Assembly: GCA_018828585.1 (NCBI GenBank)
Contig: JAHJVW010000128.1
Location: 27,187-91,186, forward strand
DNA length: 64,000 nt
Reading direction: 5' to 3'
From: Bacteroidota bacterium
GTDB lineage: Bacteria; Bacteroidota; Bacteroidia; Sphingobacteriales; Sphingobacteriaceae
How positions within the stretch are numbered: the first letter of the stretch is position 1; each line of letters opens with the position of its first letter. Below, one piece after another: positions 55,274-63,811 of this stretch. The position numbers and the translations under genes are program-made. The notes beneath the pieces are model-generated. The model saw nothing but the letters and a program-made list of their open reading frames with translations. It made no database searches and had not been told where the DNA came from.

Positions 55274-56077
55274 TTGAGGTATTTCTTTCACATAGGGTAT
55301 AGAGGTTTAAATTATCAGGGCTGGCAAAAGAATGCGCTTTACAATAGTGTTCAAAAAGTCATAGAAGATAAAATTGCTCAGGTTTTAAAATTTCCTGTAA
55401 GTATTAATGGCTGCGGGAGAACGGATGCAAAGGTGAATGCGAGTCAGTTCTTTTTTCATGCGGATATTGATGAAGACTGTGACGCTACGTTCTTTTTTCG
55501 GTTAAATAAAAGTTTACCTGAAGATATTGCTATTTTTGATATCATCCCGATGGTAGGTTTACCACACGCCCGATTTGATGCCGTCCATAGGCAATATGAT
55601 TATTTCATTCACACTTACAAAGACCCATTTTTAACTGGCTGTAGCGCTCAATATTTAGGATTAGCTATGGATCTTGAAAAACTAAAATCAGCGACAGCTT
55701 TATTATTGAAATATAATGATTACCGTCCTTTTTGTACTTCACCAGATAAGAATGACTATACTGTTTGCCACGTTTCTAAAGCGGAATGGCTGATTTCTTC
55801 AAATGAGCAAAGACTGCGGTTTCAAATTTCATCTAATCGCTTTTTAAGTAAGATGATTCGGATTTTGGTAGGGCAATTGTTAAAAGTTGGAATAGGAAAG
55901 TTGAGTTTAATTGAATTTGAAGGCTATTTTATAAATCAAGAAACGCCCAAGATTTTATCACCAGCACATCCACAAGGTTTATATTTATCCAAAGTGTCTT
56001 ATCCTTATTTAGACATGGAACCGAAATCTGATTTTTTGAATTTAAATTTTGAGAATTCTATTTGGGATAAATTATAA
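55274..56077 (+). CDS. truA: tRNA pseudouridine synthase A family protein
   Basis: TruA isomerises uridines 38-40 in the anticodon stem of tRNAs. The catalytic Asp is in NGCGRTDAKVNASQFFFH, where the usual GRTDAGVHA carries Lys and Asn in place of Gly and His. The start YFFHIGYRGLNYQGWQ is canonical. The start codon is TTG 55274; no ATG lies upstream in frame before the conserved first strand. Length of 267 aa is normal. The divergent motif means it could be a paralogue of the main TruA. Confidence 0.85.
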   Translation: MRYFFHIGYRGLNYQGWQKNALYNSVQKVIEDKIAQVLKFPVSINGCGRTDAKVNASQFFFHADIDEDCDATFFFRLNKSLPEDIAIFDIIPMVGLPHARFDAVHRQYDYFIHTYKDPFLTGCSAQYLGLAMDLEKLKSATALLLKYNDYRPFCTSPDKNDYTVCHVSKAEWLISSNEQRLRFQISSNRFLSKMIRILVGQLLKVGIGKLSLIEFEGYFINQETPKILSPAHPQGLYLSKVSYPYLDMEPKSDFLNLNFENSIWDKL

Positions 56078-56136
56078 ACTAGCACCGCATTAGCTTAACC
56101 GAATTTTGATAAATTCGTTTCTCTAAAAAATATACA

Positions 56137-56685
56137 ATGAAAGAAGAAAACCCCTGGAAAACCAAATCAAGTGAAGAAATTTATCAAAATCCATGGATTG
56201 GTTTAACCGAACATCAGGTAATTAATCCTTCTGGCGGAGATGGAATTTATGGCGTTGTTCATTTTAAAAACTATGCCATTGGAATCATTGCGATTGATGA
56301 GAATGATAATATTTTTTTGGTAGGGCAATACCGATTTCCGTTGAAACAGTACAGTTGGGAGTTGCCAGAAGGCGGTGGACCGTTAAATGGAATTCCATTA
56401 GATTCAGCTAAAAGAGAATTGTTAGAAGAAACGGGTTTGGTGGCTAAAGAATGGAAAGAAGTTCTGCGAATGCACCTTTCCAACTCGGTAAGTGATGAGC
56501 TGGGGATTTTATATTTGGCAAAAGATTTCGAACAATTTGAAGCTGAGCCAGAAGAAACCGAGCAATTAGCAATAAAAAAAATACCATTTGAGCAAGCTTA
56601 TCAAATGGTAATCAACGGAGAAATTACAGATTCGCTAAGCGTTGCGGGAATTTTAAGGGTAAAGCTGATGAGGGCAGGTTTTTAA
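56137..56685 (+). CDS. NUDIX hydrolase, ADP-sugar pyrophosphatase-like
   Basis: A 182-aa NUDIX enzyme. The box reads GGGPLNGIPLDSAKRELLEE followed by TGL, preserving the catalytic RELLEE glutamates with a short insertion at its start. The adjacent VGQYRFPLKQYSWELPEGG is typical of ADP-ribose pyrophosphatases. Exact substrate is not readable. It is followed after 25 nt by the PlsC-like gene. Confidence 0.9.
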   Translation: MKEENPWKTKSSEEIYQNPWIGLTEHQVINPSGGDGIYGVVHFKNYAIGIIAIDENDNIFLVGQYRFPLKQYSWELPEGGGPLNGIPLDSAKRELLEETGLVAKEWKEVLRMHLSNSVSDELGILYLAKDFEQFEAEPEETEQLAIKKIPFEQAYQMVINGEITDSLSVAGILRVKLMRAGF

Positions 56686-56710
56686 TTTTAGGGTGCTTAT
56701 ATTTGTAGTA

Positions 56711-57451
56711 ATGAGAAGAGTTTTAGGATTTGTTTTAAGTCCAATACATCATTTTATATTCTTTTTCTTTTTAGGAATTTTTCATCCCATACAATGGCTG
56801 TGTTTAAAATTTGGTGGCTATGCTGCTCATAAAAAATCAGTTGATGTGATGAATTTCTTTTTGTTGAGTTCTTACTATCCACTGGGTGTGACTCTTAGTT
56901 TCCAAAATAAATTCAACTTACCAACCAATCGACCTATAATTTTTGTTTCTAATCACCAAAGTATGTACGATATTCCTCCGTTGATTTGGTTCTTAAGAAA
57001 ATACCACGTAAAATTTATTTCTAAAATAGAACTGACCAAAGGAATTCCTTCAATTTCATTTAACTTAAAGTATGGTGGTGGTGCCAATATTGATAGAAAT
57101 GATAAGAAGCAAGCAGTTGCAGAAATATTGAAACTAGGTATCCGGATGCAGCAAAACAATTGGTCGGCAGCTATTTTTCCAGAAGGCACAAGATCAAAAA
57201 ATGGGAAGTTGAAAGAGTTCCAAGTTGGAGGAATAGCCACCATCTTAAAGAAAGCTCCAAATGCGTTAATTGTCCCTATTGCGATAGAAAACTCTTGGAA
57301 GGTTGTTCGTTATGGCTTGGTTTGGTTAAACACTTTTATCCCAATGAAAATTACCGTTTTACAACCTATGGAACCTCAAGAAAAATCATATGAAGATTTA
57401 GTAAAAGAAGCTGAAGAAGCCATCAAATTAGTGGTAGAAAAATCAGCTTAA
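56711..57451 (+). CDS. 1-acyl-sn-glycerol-3-phosphate acyltransferase family protein
   Basis: A 246-aa PlsC-type membrane-associated acyltransferase. The catalytic HX4D motif is SNHQSMYDIP, and the phosphate-binding motif is FPEGTRSKNGKLKEFQVGG. An N-terminal hydrophobic helix (LSPIHHFIFFFFLGIF) anchors it. The likely role is adding the second acyl chain in phospholipid synthesis. ATG 56711 is preferred over the upstream alternative start at 56693. Confidence 0.9.
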   Translation: MRRVLGFVLSPIHHFIFFFFLGIFHPIQWLCLKFGGYAAHKKSVDVMNFFLLSSYYPLGVTLSFQNKFNLPTNRPIIFVSNHQSMYDIPPLIWFLRKYHVKFISKIELTKGIPSISFNLKYGGGANIDRNDKKQAVAEILKLGIRMQQNNWSAAIFPEGTRSKNGKLKEFQVGGIATILKKAPNALIVPIAIENSWKVVRYGLVWLNTFIPMKITVLQPMEPQEKSYEDLVKEAEEAIKLVVEKSA

Positions 57452-57473
57452 CTATTTTTATCTTTACTTAACT

Positions 57474-57674
57474 ATGGAAAACATTAAAAAGAAAAAATCT
57501 TTACAAATCATTTATTTAGCAATGATTCCTGTTACTTTAAGTACTTTAAAACAGGGTATTGAAAGCGGCGTTTTATGGAGGATCGTTTTATCAGCCCTTT
57601 CTTCGTTAGTTTTCATCATTTGCTCTATCATTATCTATTTCAGTAATCGAAAAAGACAACAAACAGTTAGTTAA
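57474..57674 (+). CDS. 66-aa two-helix membrane protein
   Basis: A small protein with a basic start (MENIKKKKSLQ) and two hydrophobic segments (IIYLAMIPVTLSTL and IVLSALSSLVFIICSIIIYF), ending in basic residues. It follows plsC after 22 nt and may be co-transcribed. Its stop overlaps the convergent LytTR regulator gene by 4 nt. No family is recognised. Confidence 0.6.
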   Translation: MENIKKKKSLQIIYLAMIPVTLSTLKQGIESGVLWRIVLSALSSLVFIICSIIIYFSNRKRQQTVS

Positions 57675-58405
57675 ATATTTTTATCCTCAATCATTTTAAA
57701 AAAACAATCTCGGTGAGTATCTCCTATCGGGATAATTTTATCAGCAATAGAAATCCGACTACGCTCTATACTTTCTATTTTATCTAAAGCAACGATATAG
57801 GATTTGTGCACTCGGACAAACCGATGATCGGGCAAACCCTCATCAATTTTTTTCATGCTTTGCAGGGTGATGATACGCTCAGTTTCAGTGTAGATAGAAA
57901 CGTAATCTTTTAAGCCTTCGATAAATAGGATATCATTCAAATAAATCTTTTGAATTTTATACTCGGTCTTTACAAAAATGAAATCGTTAGCAATAGGTTG
58001 TGCTACTAAAACCGGGGCTTGTATTTCTTGTGTACTTTGAGGTGCTAAACCCATTAACCACTGAACTTTTTCGGCGGCTTTGTAAAAACGATCAAAAGCA
58101 ATTGGTTTCAATAAGTAATCAACCACGTTATGTTCATAACCTTCTACCGCATATTGTGGATAAGCAGTAGTTAAAATCACACGACATTTATTATTCGCAA
58201 TCTTCAAAAATTGAATGCCTGTAAGCTCTGGCATTTGGACATCTAAAAACACCAAATCAACGCCGCCTTCTTGTACAATCGTAAGGGCCTCAATGGGGTT
58301 TTGGAAGCTTTTAACCAACTGTAAAAAAGGAATTTTATCGATATAATCATTAATAATATCAATAGCCAAAGGCTCATCATCAACTACAATGCAATTAATC
58401 ACCAT
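57671..58405 (-). CDS. LytTR-family response regulator
   Basis: A 244-aa regulator with an N-terminal receiver domain. The acidic pocket is VVDDEP, the phosphoacceptor is Asp55 in VFLDVQMPE, and the Lys is in YLLKPIAF. A C-terminal LytTR DNA-binding domain (about 140-240) shows FVKTEYKIQKIYLNDILFIE and FVRVHKSYIVALDKIE. It is directly adjacent (1 nt) to its LytS-type kinase. LytTR domains bind pairs of direct repeats; a good candidate lies in the divergent promoter region at 59545. Confidence 0.93.
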   Translation of the reverse strand: MVINCIVVDDEPLAIDIINDYIDKIPFLQLVKSFQNPIEALTIVQEGGVDLVFLDVQMPELTGIQFLKIANNKCRVILTTAYPQYAVEGYEHNVVDYLLKPIAFDRFYKAAEKVQWLMGLAPQSTQEIQAPVLVAQPIANDFIFVKTEYKIQKIYLNDILFIEGLKDYVSIYTETERIITLQSMKKIDEGLPDHRFVRVHKSYIVALDKIESIERSRISIADKIIPIGDTHRDCFFKMIEDKNI

Positions 58406-58406
58406 G

Positions 58407-59432
58407 CTATAAATTTAGATATAATTCGCAATAATAGTCATGCTCATGATTTTCTATTGAGAGTTTATATTTTTCAGGATAGGTTAATTCTAACCTTCGC
58501 TTAACATTCACCATTCCAATTCCACCAGTTTGGTCTTTATTCACATTGTTCTTTTTGTTTTTGACAGTAAAGAGCAAATTATCCTCAAAAACAGAAATGT
58601 TGATATAAATTGGATTTTTTTTATCTGAAGCAAGCCCATGTTTAAAAGCATTTTCTACAAATGAAATCAGAATTAAAGGTACTATTTGCTGATTAGAGAT
58701 ATTTCCTTCTACTTCTAAAACAACGTAAGAATTTCCTTTAAAACGCAACTTTTGTAACTCAATGAAGCTTTTTAAATAGGTGATTTCTTTTTCTATAGCT
58801 ACACGATTATCATTACTTTCATAAAGCATGTACCGCATAATTTCTGAAAGTTTTAAAATGGCATTGGGTGTTTCTTCTGACTTTTGATAAGCTAAGGAAT
58901 AAATGTTGTTTAGCGAATTGAATAAAAAATGAGGATTAATTTGAGATTTTAAAAAGGCTAATTCGGCAGTTAAACTTTGCTTCTCTAAATCAGATTTTTC
59001 ACGTTCGTTAAAAAACCAATCTACTGTGAATTTATAGGCCGTACTTAAAAATACAATAAATCCATTTGTCATGAAAGTACCGAGCATAAAATTTAGTGGT
59101 TCAGAAAATGACATTTCACGATCCTTCACCATCAATTTTAAACCACTTAGCTTATAGATATAAAAACTAAATCCATATTTAATAGCTAGAAATGTTGCTA
59201 TTAATATCAAGCAACTCAACATCCATAAAAAGAAACGTCTTTTATCTAATGTAATCGGAATTATAAAATAAAGATTGATATAAAATATGCAGAGGTTAAA
59301 TAATGATAACCCAACAAACAAAAAATAAAATCCTTGTGTAGAATTAAAACCAGCAGAGGCTGCAAACGTGAATATGGTGATCAAAAAGATCCACACCATG
59401 GTATGCAGTAAAAACTTTCTCAGACGATTCAT
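58407..59432 (-). CDS. LytS-type sensor histidine kinase
   Basis: A 341-aa kinase with four membrane helices (about 10-140), a short coil, then the His_kinase domain. The phosphoacceptor His is in FLKSQINPHFLFNSLNNIYS (quoted within), and the ATPase domain has SFVENAFKHGL and GGIGMVNVKRRLELTYP. There is no large extracellular domain, so it probably senses membrane or intramembrane signals. It is transcribed with the LytTR regulator. Confidence 0.92.
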   Translation of the reverse strand: MNRLRKFLLHTMVWIFLITIFTFAASAGFNSTQGFYFLFVGLSLFNLCIFYINLYFIIPITLDKRRFFLWMLSCLILIATFLAIKYGFSFYIYKLSGLKLMVKDREMSFSEPLNFMLGTFMTNGFIVFLSTAYKFTVDWFFNEREKSDLEKQSLTAELAFLKSQINPHFLFNSLNNIYSLAYQKSEETPNAILKLSEIMRYMLYESNDNRVAIEKEITYLKSFIELQKLRFKGNSYVVLEVEGNISNQQIVPLILISFVENAFKHGLASDKKNPIYINISVFEDNLLFTVKNKKNNVNKDQTGGIGMVNVKRRLELTYPEKYKLSIENHEHDYYCELYLNL

Positions 59433-59544
59433 ATTAGTTAAAAGTAATTAAAGATATTTTAAACACTGCAATTTTAGACGAACGACCTTTTTTTATCTAC
59501 CAACTCGTTCACCACCATAAAATCATAGTTCATCAGCCCTTAAC

Positions 59545-59574
59545 CCCGTTCGTCTTGAAATACTAACGGTTGGT
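59545..59574. promoter_or_regulatory. Candidate LytTR binding site (direct repeat)
   Basis: CCCGTTCGT and ACGGTTGGT are direct repeats separated by 12 nt. Each matches the AgrA-type LytTR half-site pattern at all but one position, and the 12-nt spacer is the expected one. The site lies 66 nt before the small gene at 59640 and 113 nt before the kinase start. An inverted copy of part of the first repeat lies at 59475-59483. Confidence 0.5.
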
Positions 59575-59639
59575 CTAATACTTTTTAGCAGGTGAATATT
59601 TTGTTGAATATTTGAACTGTCAAACAAAATAACAATACA

Positions 59640-59837
59640 ATGAAAAAATTAACTACTTCAGTATCACCTTTTTTAATGATGTTCATTCCGGTGATTTTAT
59701 TTGTGGGTTTATCTTTAAGTCTAAAAAATAATGATGGTATTCAAGACGAATTTGTGAGCGGTGGTACACCCTCTAAAACAACCATTTTAGTGAAGGCGGG
59801 CGAACAATCTTTAGTTCAATTCTTATTAAAAAGATAA
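59640..59837 (+). CDS. 65-aa single-helix membrane or secreted peptide
   Basis: Starts MKKLTTSVSPFLMMFIPVIL with a hydrophobic helix to about residue 29, then a polar tail NNDGIQDEFVSGGTPSKTTI and beyond. It could be an anchored peptide or be processed. It is flanked by a LytTR-like site upstream and a strong terminator downstream, which supports a real transcription unit. It is divergent from the LytS/LytTR pair. I do not recognise a family. Confidence 0.6.
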   Translation: MKKLTTSVSPFLMMFIPVILFVGLSLSLKNNDGIQDEFVSGGTPSKTTILVKAGEQSLVQFLLKR

Positions 59838-59862
59838 TATTCTTTTAAAATTCATCATATAA

Positions 59863-59910
59863 AACCCCGACACTGATTGTAATAGATGCTCAGTATCGGG
59901 GTTGTTTTTT
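59863..59910 (+). terminator. Terminator after the 65-aa peptide gene
   Basis: A 14-bp stem with one mismatch, AACCCCGACACTGA / TCAGTATCGGGGTT, is followed by GTTTTTT. It is located between convergent genes. Confidence 0.85.
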
Positions 59911-59920
59911 ACGGTTTTTT

Positions 59921-60976
59921 CTATTTTAAATCAACTTTTTCTTTCCCATCGTTCACGCCTTTTACAAACTTAATTAGACCTTTAAAATAAACTTGCTGAT
60001 CATCGTACATGGCCATGTGACTTCCATTCGGGCAATACAAATAACTTCCATTTAAAACCTGCTTCGACATTTTTTCCATAAACGCAGGGTCCATCGTATC
60101 GTTTTTGGCACCAATTACCAAAGTTGGCACTGTAATGTTTTTTAATTCTTCCATCCTATCCCAGTTTATTAATTTACCAGCTACACCAAATTCACTTGGT
60201 CCCTGCATGGTGACGTATAGTGATTTGTTCATTTTAGCAAAAGATCGATTTACTGGTTCTGGCCAGTCTTTTAACGGCATTCTTAAAATATGTTGCGTAT
60301 AAAAGTTGGGCATTAAAAGTTCCATATATTTTGGATTTTCATAGTCGTTGTTTGCTTCAATAGTCCTTATTTCTTTTAAAACAGCAGGATCTAATTGTTT
60401 TGCCAGCACACTATCAGCATATTTTCCATAAGCTGGAACACTAGCCATCATGTTAGAAATAATTAAACCTTTTAAGTTTTTCTGATATTTTAAGGCGTAT
60501 TCCATCGCTAAAATCCCACCCCAAGAATGACCCAACACGTAAAAATTATCAGGCGTCAAGTCTAAAGCCTGACGAACTTGTTCTACCTCTTCAACGTAAC
60601 GTGGTAAATCCCACATAGCAGTATCTTTTGGGTTATCTGAATTACCACAACCCAATTGGTCGTAATAAATAAATTCGATTCCTTCTTTAGGAAAGAAATT
60701 CTCGAAACATTCGAAATATTCGTGAGTTGCACCAGGCCCACCGTTTAATAATAAGACTTTCATTTTCGGATTATTACCAAACTTTTTGGTCCAAACATTA
60801 AATGTTCCTTTTGAGGTCTTAATGGGAATCATGGTTACTCCCCCATCTTGAACGCCAGAATCTGTTGTGTCAAAATAAGTGTTGTTTTGAGCTGATGGAG
60901 TTACGCGACTGCAGGCAGTCCAGAATAATATTCCAATGCAAAAGCTTAGGATTGAAAGGTTTTTAGAAATTCTCAT
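59921..60976 (-). CDS. Proline iminopeptidase-family hydrolase, lipoprotein
   Basis: A 351-aa alpha/beta hydrolase. The signal ends in ILFWTACSRV with a lipobox Cys. The oxyanion motif is LLLNGGPGATHEY, the nucleophile Ser is in YVLGHSWGGILAMEYAL, the Asp is probably in GAKNDTMDP and the His in CPNGSHMAMYD. The family cleaves N-terminal proline or related small peptides and amides. Lipid anchoring suggests periplasmic peptide use. It is monocistronic. Confidence 0.88.
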   Translation of the reverse strand: MRISKNLSILSFCIGILFWTACSRVTPSAQNNTYFDTTDSGVQDGGVTMIPIKTSKGTFNVWTKKFGNNPKMKVLLLNGGPGATHEYFECFENFFPKEGIEFIYYDQLGCGNSDNPKDTAMWDLPRYVEEVEQVRQALDLTPDNFYVLGHSWGGILAMEYALKYQKNLKGLIISNMMASVPAYGKYADSVLAKQLDPAVLKEIRTIEANNDYENPKYMELLMPNFYTQHILRMPLKDWPEPVNRSFAKMNKSLYVTMQGPSEFGVAGKLINWDRMEELKNITVPTLVIGAKNDTMDPAFMEKMSKQVLNGSYLYCPNGSHMAMYDDQQVYFKGLIKFVKGVNDGKEKVDLK

Positions 60977-61111
60977 TATGATTAAATATCGGTTTAAAAG
61001 AATCTACAATATCAATAAAATAATTGTTTTTTGAAACCGCTTCATTCTATTGTTCCCAAATGTTCAGCTTCGTTCAATTTTCTTACTTTTGTGGCTAGTT
61101 ATTTTTAAAGC

Positions 61112-62794
61112 ATGTCAGAAGAAAAGTCATTAAATTTTATTGAAGAGATTGTTGAAAACGATTTAAAAGCAGGTAAATACGATCAAATAGTTACCCGTTT
61201 TCCACCAGAGCCAAACGGGTTTTTGCACATTGGTCATGCCAGTAGTATTTGCTTAAATTTTGGATTAACTCAAAAATTTAACGGTTATACCAATCTTCGT
61301 TTTGATGATACCAACCCAGTTACAGAAGAAACCATATATGTTGATAGCATCAAAAAGGATATCGCATGGTTGGGTTTTCAATGGAAAAACGAATTATATG
61401 CTTCTGATTATTTTGATTTATTATATAGCTATGCAGTTAAACTGATTGAGAAAGGTTTGGCTTATGTGGATGAATTAGGTTCTGAAGAAATGGCAAAACT
61501 AAAAGGAACTCACACAGAGCCCGGAAAAGACAGCCCATTTAGAAATAGATCAGTAGCAGAAAATTTGGATCTTTTTGAGCGCATGAAAAATGGAGAGTTT
61601 CCGGATGGAAGTCGCACATTGAGAGCGAAAATTGATATGACGCATGTAAACATGTTAATGCGTGATCCAATTTTATATCGAATTAAGCATGCTAAGCATC
61701 ACCGTACTGGTAATAAATGGTGTGTTTACCCGATGTATGATTTTGCTCACGGCCAAAGTGATGCCATAGAGCATGTAACACATTCCGTTTGTACTTTAGA
61801 ATTTATTCCTCACCGAGAATTATATAATTGGTTAATTGCTCAGTTAGAAATTTATCCATCGCATCAGTATGAATTTGCCCGCCGCAATGTAAATTATACG
61901 GTGACCAGTAAAAGGAAATTATTGCAATTGGTAAACGAGAAATTTGTGAGCGGTTGGGACGACCCCCGTATGCCTACTATTAGTGGTTTGCGTCGTCGTG
62001 GATTTACACCATCTTCAATCCGAAATTTTTGTGAAAGAATAGGAATTGCAAAAAGAGAAAATCTGATTGAATATAGTTTATTGGAATTCTTTATTCGCGA
62101 GGATTTGAATAGAACATCATGGAGAAGGATGGCGGTTTTAGATCCGATAAAGATGATTATCACCAATTATCCGGAAGGACAAAAAGAAATGTTGCCTGGA
62201 GAAAATAATCCTGAAGTAGAAGGACATGATGGAGAAAGACAAATTCCATTTAGCAGAGAACTGTGGATTGAAAGAGATGATTTTATGGAAGAACCACCAA
62301 AAAAATTCTTCCGTTTAGGACCAGGTTTGATGAGCCGCTTGAAAAGTGCTTACATTGTTAGGTGTGATGATTTTGTGAAAGATGCTAATGGAAATGTAAC
62401 TGAAATACATTGTACCTATTTCCCAGATTCTAAGTCAGGAGAAGATACTTCCGGTTTAAAAGTTAAAGGAACGATGCATTGGGTGAGTGTTCCACATGCA
62501 AAAACTGCCGAAGTAAGATTATATGATCGATTATTTACTTCTGAAGAGCCGGATAGAGAAGAAGGCGACTTTAAGGATTATATCAATCCAGAAAGTTTGG
62601 TGGTAGTTAAAAATGCTTTTATTGAATCTGATTTAGCAAATGCATCAAAACAATTAGAAGAAAATCCAGATAGACGTTACCAGTTTATTAGAAAAGGATA
62701 TTTCTGCTTAGATGCCGACTCCACTCCCGAAAATTTGGTTTTCAACAGAACAGTCACTTTAAAAGATACTTGGGCAAAGGAATCTCAGAAGTAA
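61112..62794 (+). CDS. glnS: Glutamine--tRNA ligase
   Basis: A class I synthetase charging tRNA-Gln. It has PPEPNGFLHIGHASSICLNF (quoted within) with HIGH, FDDTNPVTEE, the KMSKS-like VTSKRKLLQLV, and DDPRMPTISGLRRRGF. Length of 560 aa is normal. TACTTTTGT about 30 nt upstream of the ATG resembles a -7 box. Having GlnS together with GltX implies direct Gln-tRNA charging. Confidence 0.96.
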   Translation: MSEEKSLNFIEEIVENDLKAGKYDQIVTRFPPEPNGFLHIGHASSICLNFGLTQKFNGYTNLRFDDTNPVTEETIYVDSIKKDIAWLGFQWKNELYASDYFDLLYSYAVKLIEKGLAYVDELGSEEMAKLKGTHTEPGKDSPFRNRSVAENLDLFERMKNGEFPDGSRTLRAKIDMTHVNMLMRDPILYRIKHAKHHRTGNKWCVYPMYDFAHGQSDAIEHVTHSVCTLEFIPHRELYNWLIAQLEIYPSHQYEFARRNVNYTVTSKRKLLQLVNEKFVSGWDDPRMPTISGLRRRGFTPSSIRNFCERIGIAKRENLIEYSLLEFFIREDLNRTSWRRMAVLDPIKMIITNYPEGQKEMLPGENNPEVEGHDGERQIPFSRELWIERDDFMEEPPKKFFRLGPGLMSRLKSAYIVRCDDFVKDANGNVTEIHCTYFPDSKSGEDTSGLKVKGTMHWVSVPHAKTAEVRLYDRLFTSEEPDREEGDFKDYINPESLVVVKNAFIESDLANASKQLEENPDRRYQFIRKGYFCLDADSTPENLVFNRTVTLKDTWAKESQK

Positions 62795-62804
62795 TTAGTT
62801 AAAT

Positions 62805-62862
62805 GTAGAAAGTTTAAAGTTACCTCTATGTTTTCCTTAAACTTTCTACTCTACACTTTAAA
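62805..62862. repeat. Heptanucleotide-repeat hairpin downstream of glnS
   Basis: GTAGAAAGTTTAA (62805-62817) and TTAAACTTTCTAC (62837-62849) form a perfect 13-bp stem with a 19-nt loop. The right side continues in 7-mers: TTAAACT, TTCTACT, CTACACT, TTAAACT. It fills the gap between convergent genes and may also serve as a terminator, though no clear U-tract follows. Confidence 0.75.
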
Positions 62863-62867
62863 CTCAC

Positions 62868-63686
62868 CTAATACTTTTTATACAAATTAAACAATACGCA
62901 TTTATCCCAATCACTCATCTCGGGATTTAAATCCAACTTCACAAAGTGACGTTTAAAGGCAATGATTGCCGCAGGTAAATCTCTTGTATCGTACCCAATT
63001 CTGCGTAAAGCATTTTCAACATCAAAATCTGCTGGCGGAGGAGTTGTAGGATTGTCAAACCACAATCCAAATCCATTATCTGCTAATCTTTTCCATGGAA
63101 ATAAAATACTTGGATCAGGCTTTCTTTTTGGAGCGATATCAGCATGACCAATAAAATTTGCAGTGGGGATATTATAGGTAGTTTTTAGTTTTTGAAGTAA
63201 AATCAATAAGCTATTGATTTGCGCATCGCTAAAAGGTTCAGTTCCGTTATTATCAATCTCGATTCCGATAGAACAAGAATTCATATCATAATTGTTTCCC
63301 CATTTACTTAATCCTGCATGCCAAGCCCTTAACTCATCATTTAACATTTGGACTACTTGTCCGTCTCTTCCAATCACGTAATGGGCGCTAACTTGTGTGC
63401 GTTCTAAGGTGAAAGTTTTGATGGTTTGTGCTAATGAATCCTGAGCGGTATGGTGGATAATGACAAAGTCGGGTTTGCGACTGCTAAAATTTACTGTTGG
63501 TATAAATGAAGTTTGAATGGTATTACCTAAAGAATCCATTAAAATTGGCGCTGGATTCAAATCCATTTTTTCTACAACAGCTTGTATTTTTTCCGTTTGT
63601 ATCTTTTGTGCTTCCTGATAAGGTTTTGGAGAACAGGCGGCGAATAAAACTGCCGAGCTATAAACAAGTAATGATTTGAATTTCAT
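62868..63686 (-). CDS. N-acetylmuramoyl-L-alanine amidase (Amidase_2), lipoprotein
   Basis: A 272-aa lipoprotein with signal MKFKSLLVYSSAVLFAAC. The zinc amidase domain has FVIIHHTAQDSLAQT (first His pair), VSAHYVIGRDGQVVQM, SIGIEIDNNG, and FIGHADIAPKRKPDPSILFP with the later His and Asp ligands. It is of the AmpD/AmiD type, cleaving the amide between MurNAc and L-Ala. The C-terminal segment AALRRIGYDTRD-like (NALRRIGYDTRDLPAAIIAF) resembles a peptidoglycan-binding helix bundle. It is convergent with glnS. Confidence 0.92.
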   Translation of the reverse strand: MKFKSLLVYSSAVLFAACSPKPYQEAQKIQTEKIQAVVEKMDLNPAPILMDSLGNTIQTSFIPTVNFSSRKPDFVIIHHTAQDSLAQTIKTFTLERTQVSAHYVIGRDGQVVQMLNDELRAWHAGLSKWGNNYDMNSCSIGIEIDNNGTEPFSDAQINSLLILLQKLKTTYNIPTANFIGHADIAPKRKPDPSILFPWKRLADNGFGLWFDNPTTPPPADFDVENALRRIGYDTRDLPAAIIAFKRHFVKLDLNPEMSDWDKCVLFNLYKKY

Positions 63687-63811
63687 TTCTGATTTTAATA
63701 TTGTTTGTATAAAACTAATGATTTCTTTTACGTTAATGATAATAATAACACCTTTTTTGGTTTTTAATACTAAAAAAATAATGCAAATAGCGGGTTAAAG
63801 TGTCTTAGGCT

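Noticed and set aside
58154-58162. Exact DnaA box TTATCCACA (minus strand) in the LytTR gene
   Set aside because: Isolated copy inside a coding sequence with no AT-rich neighbourhood or additional boxes; treated as chance, and used as a caution for the oriC proposal.
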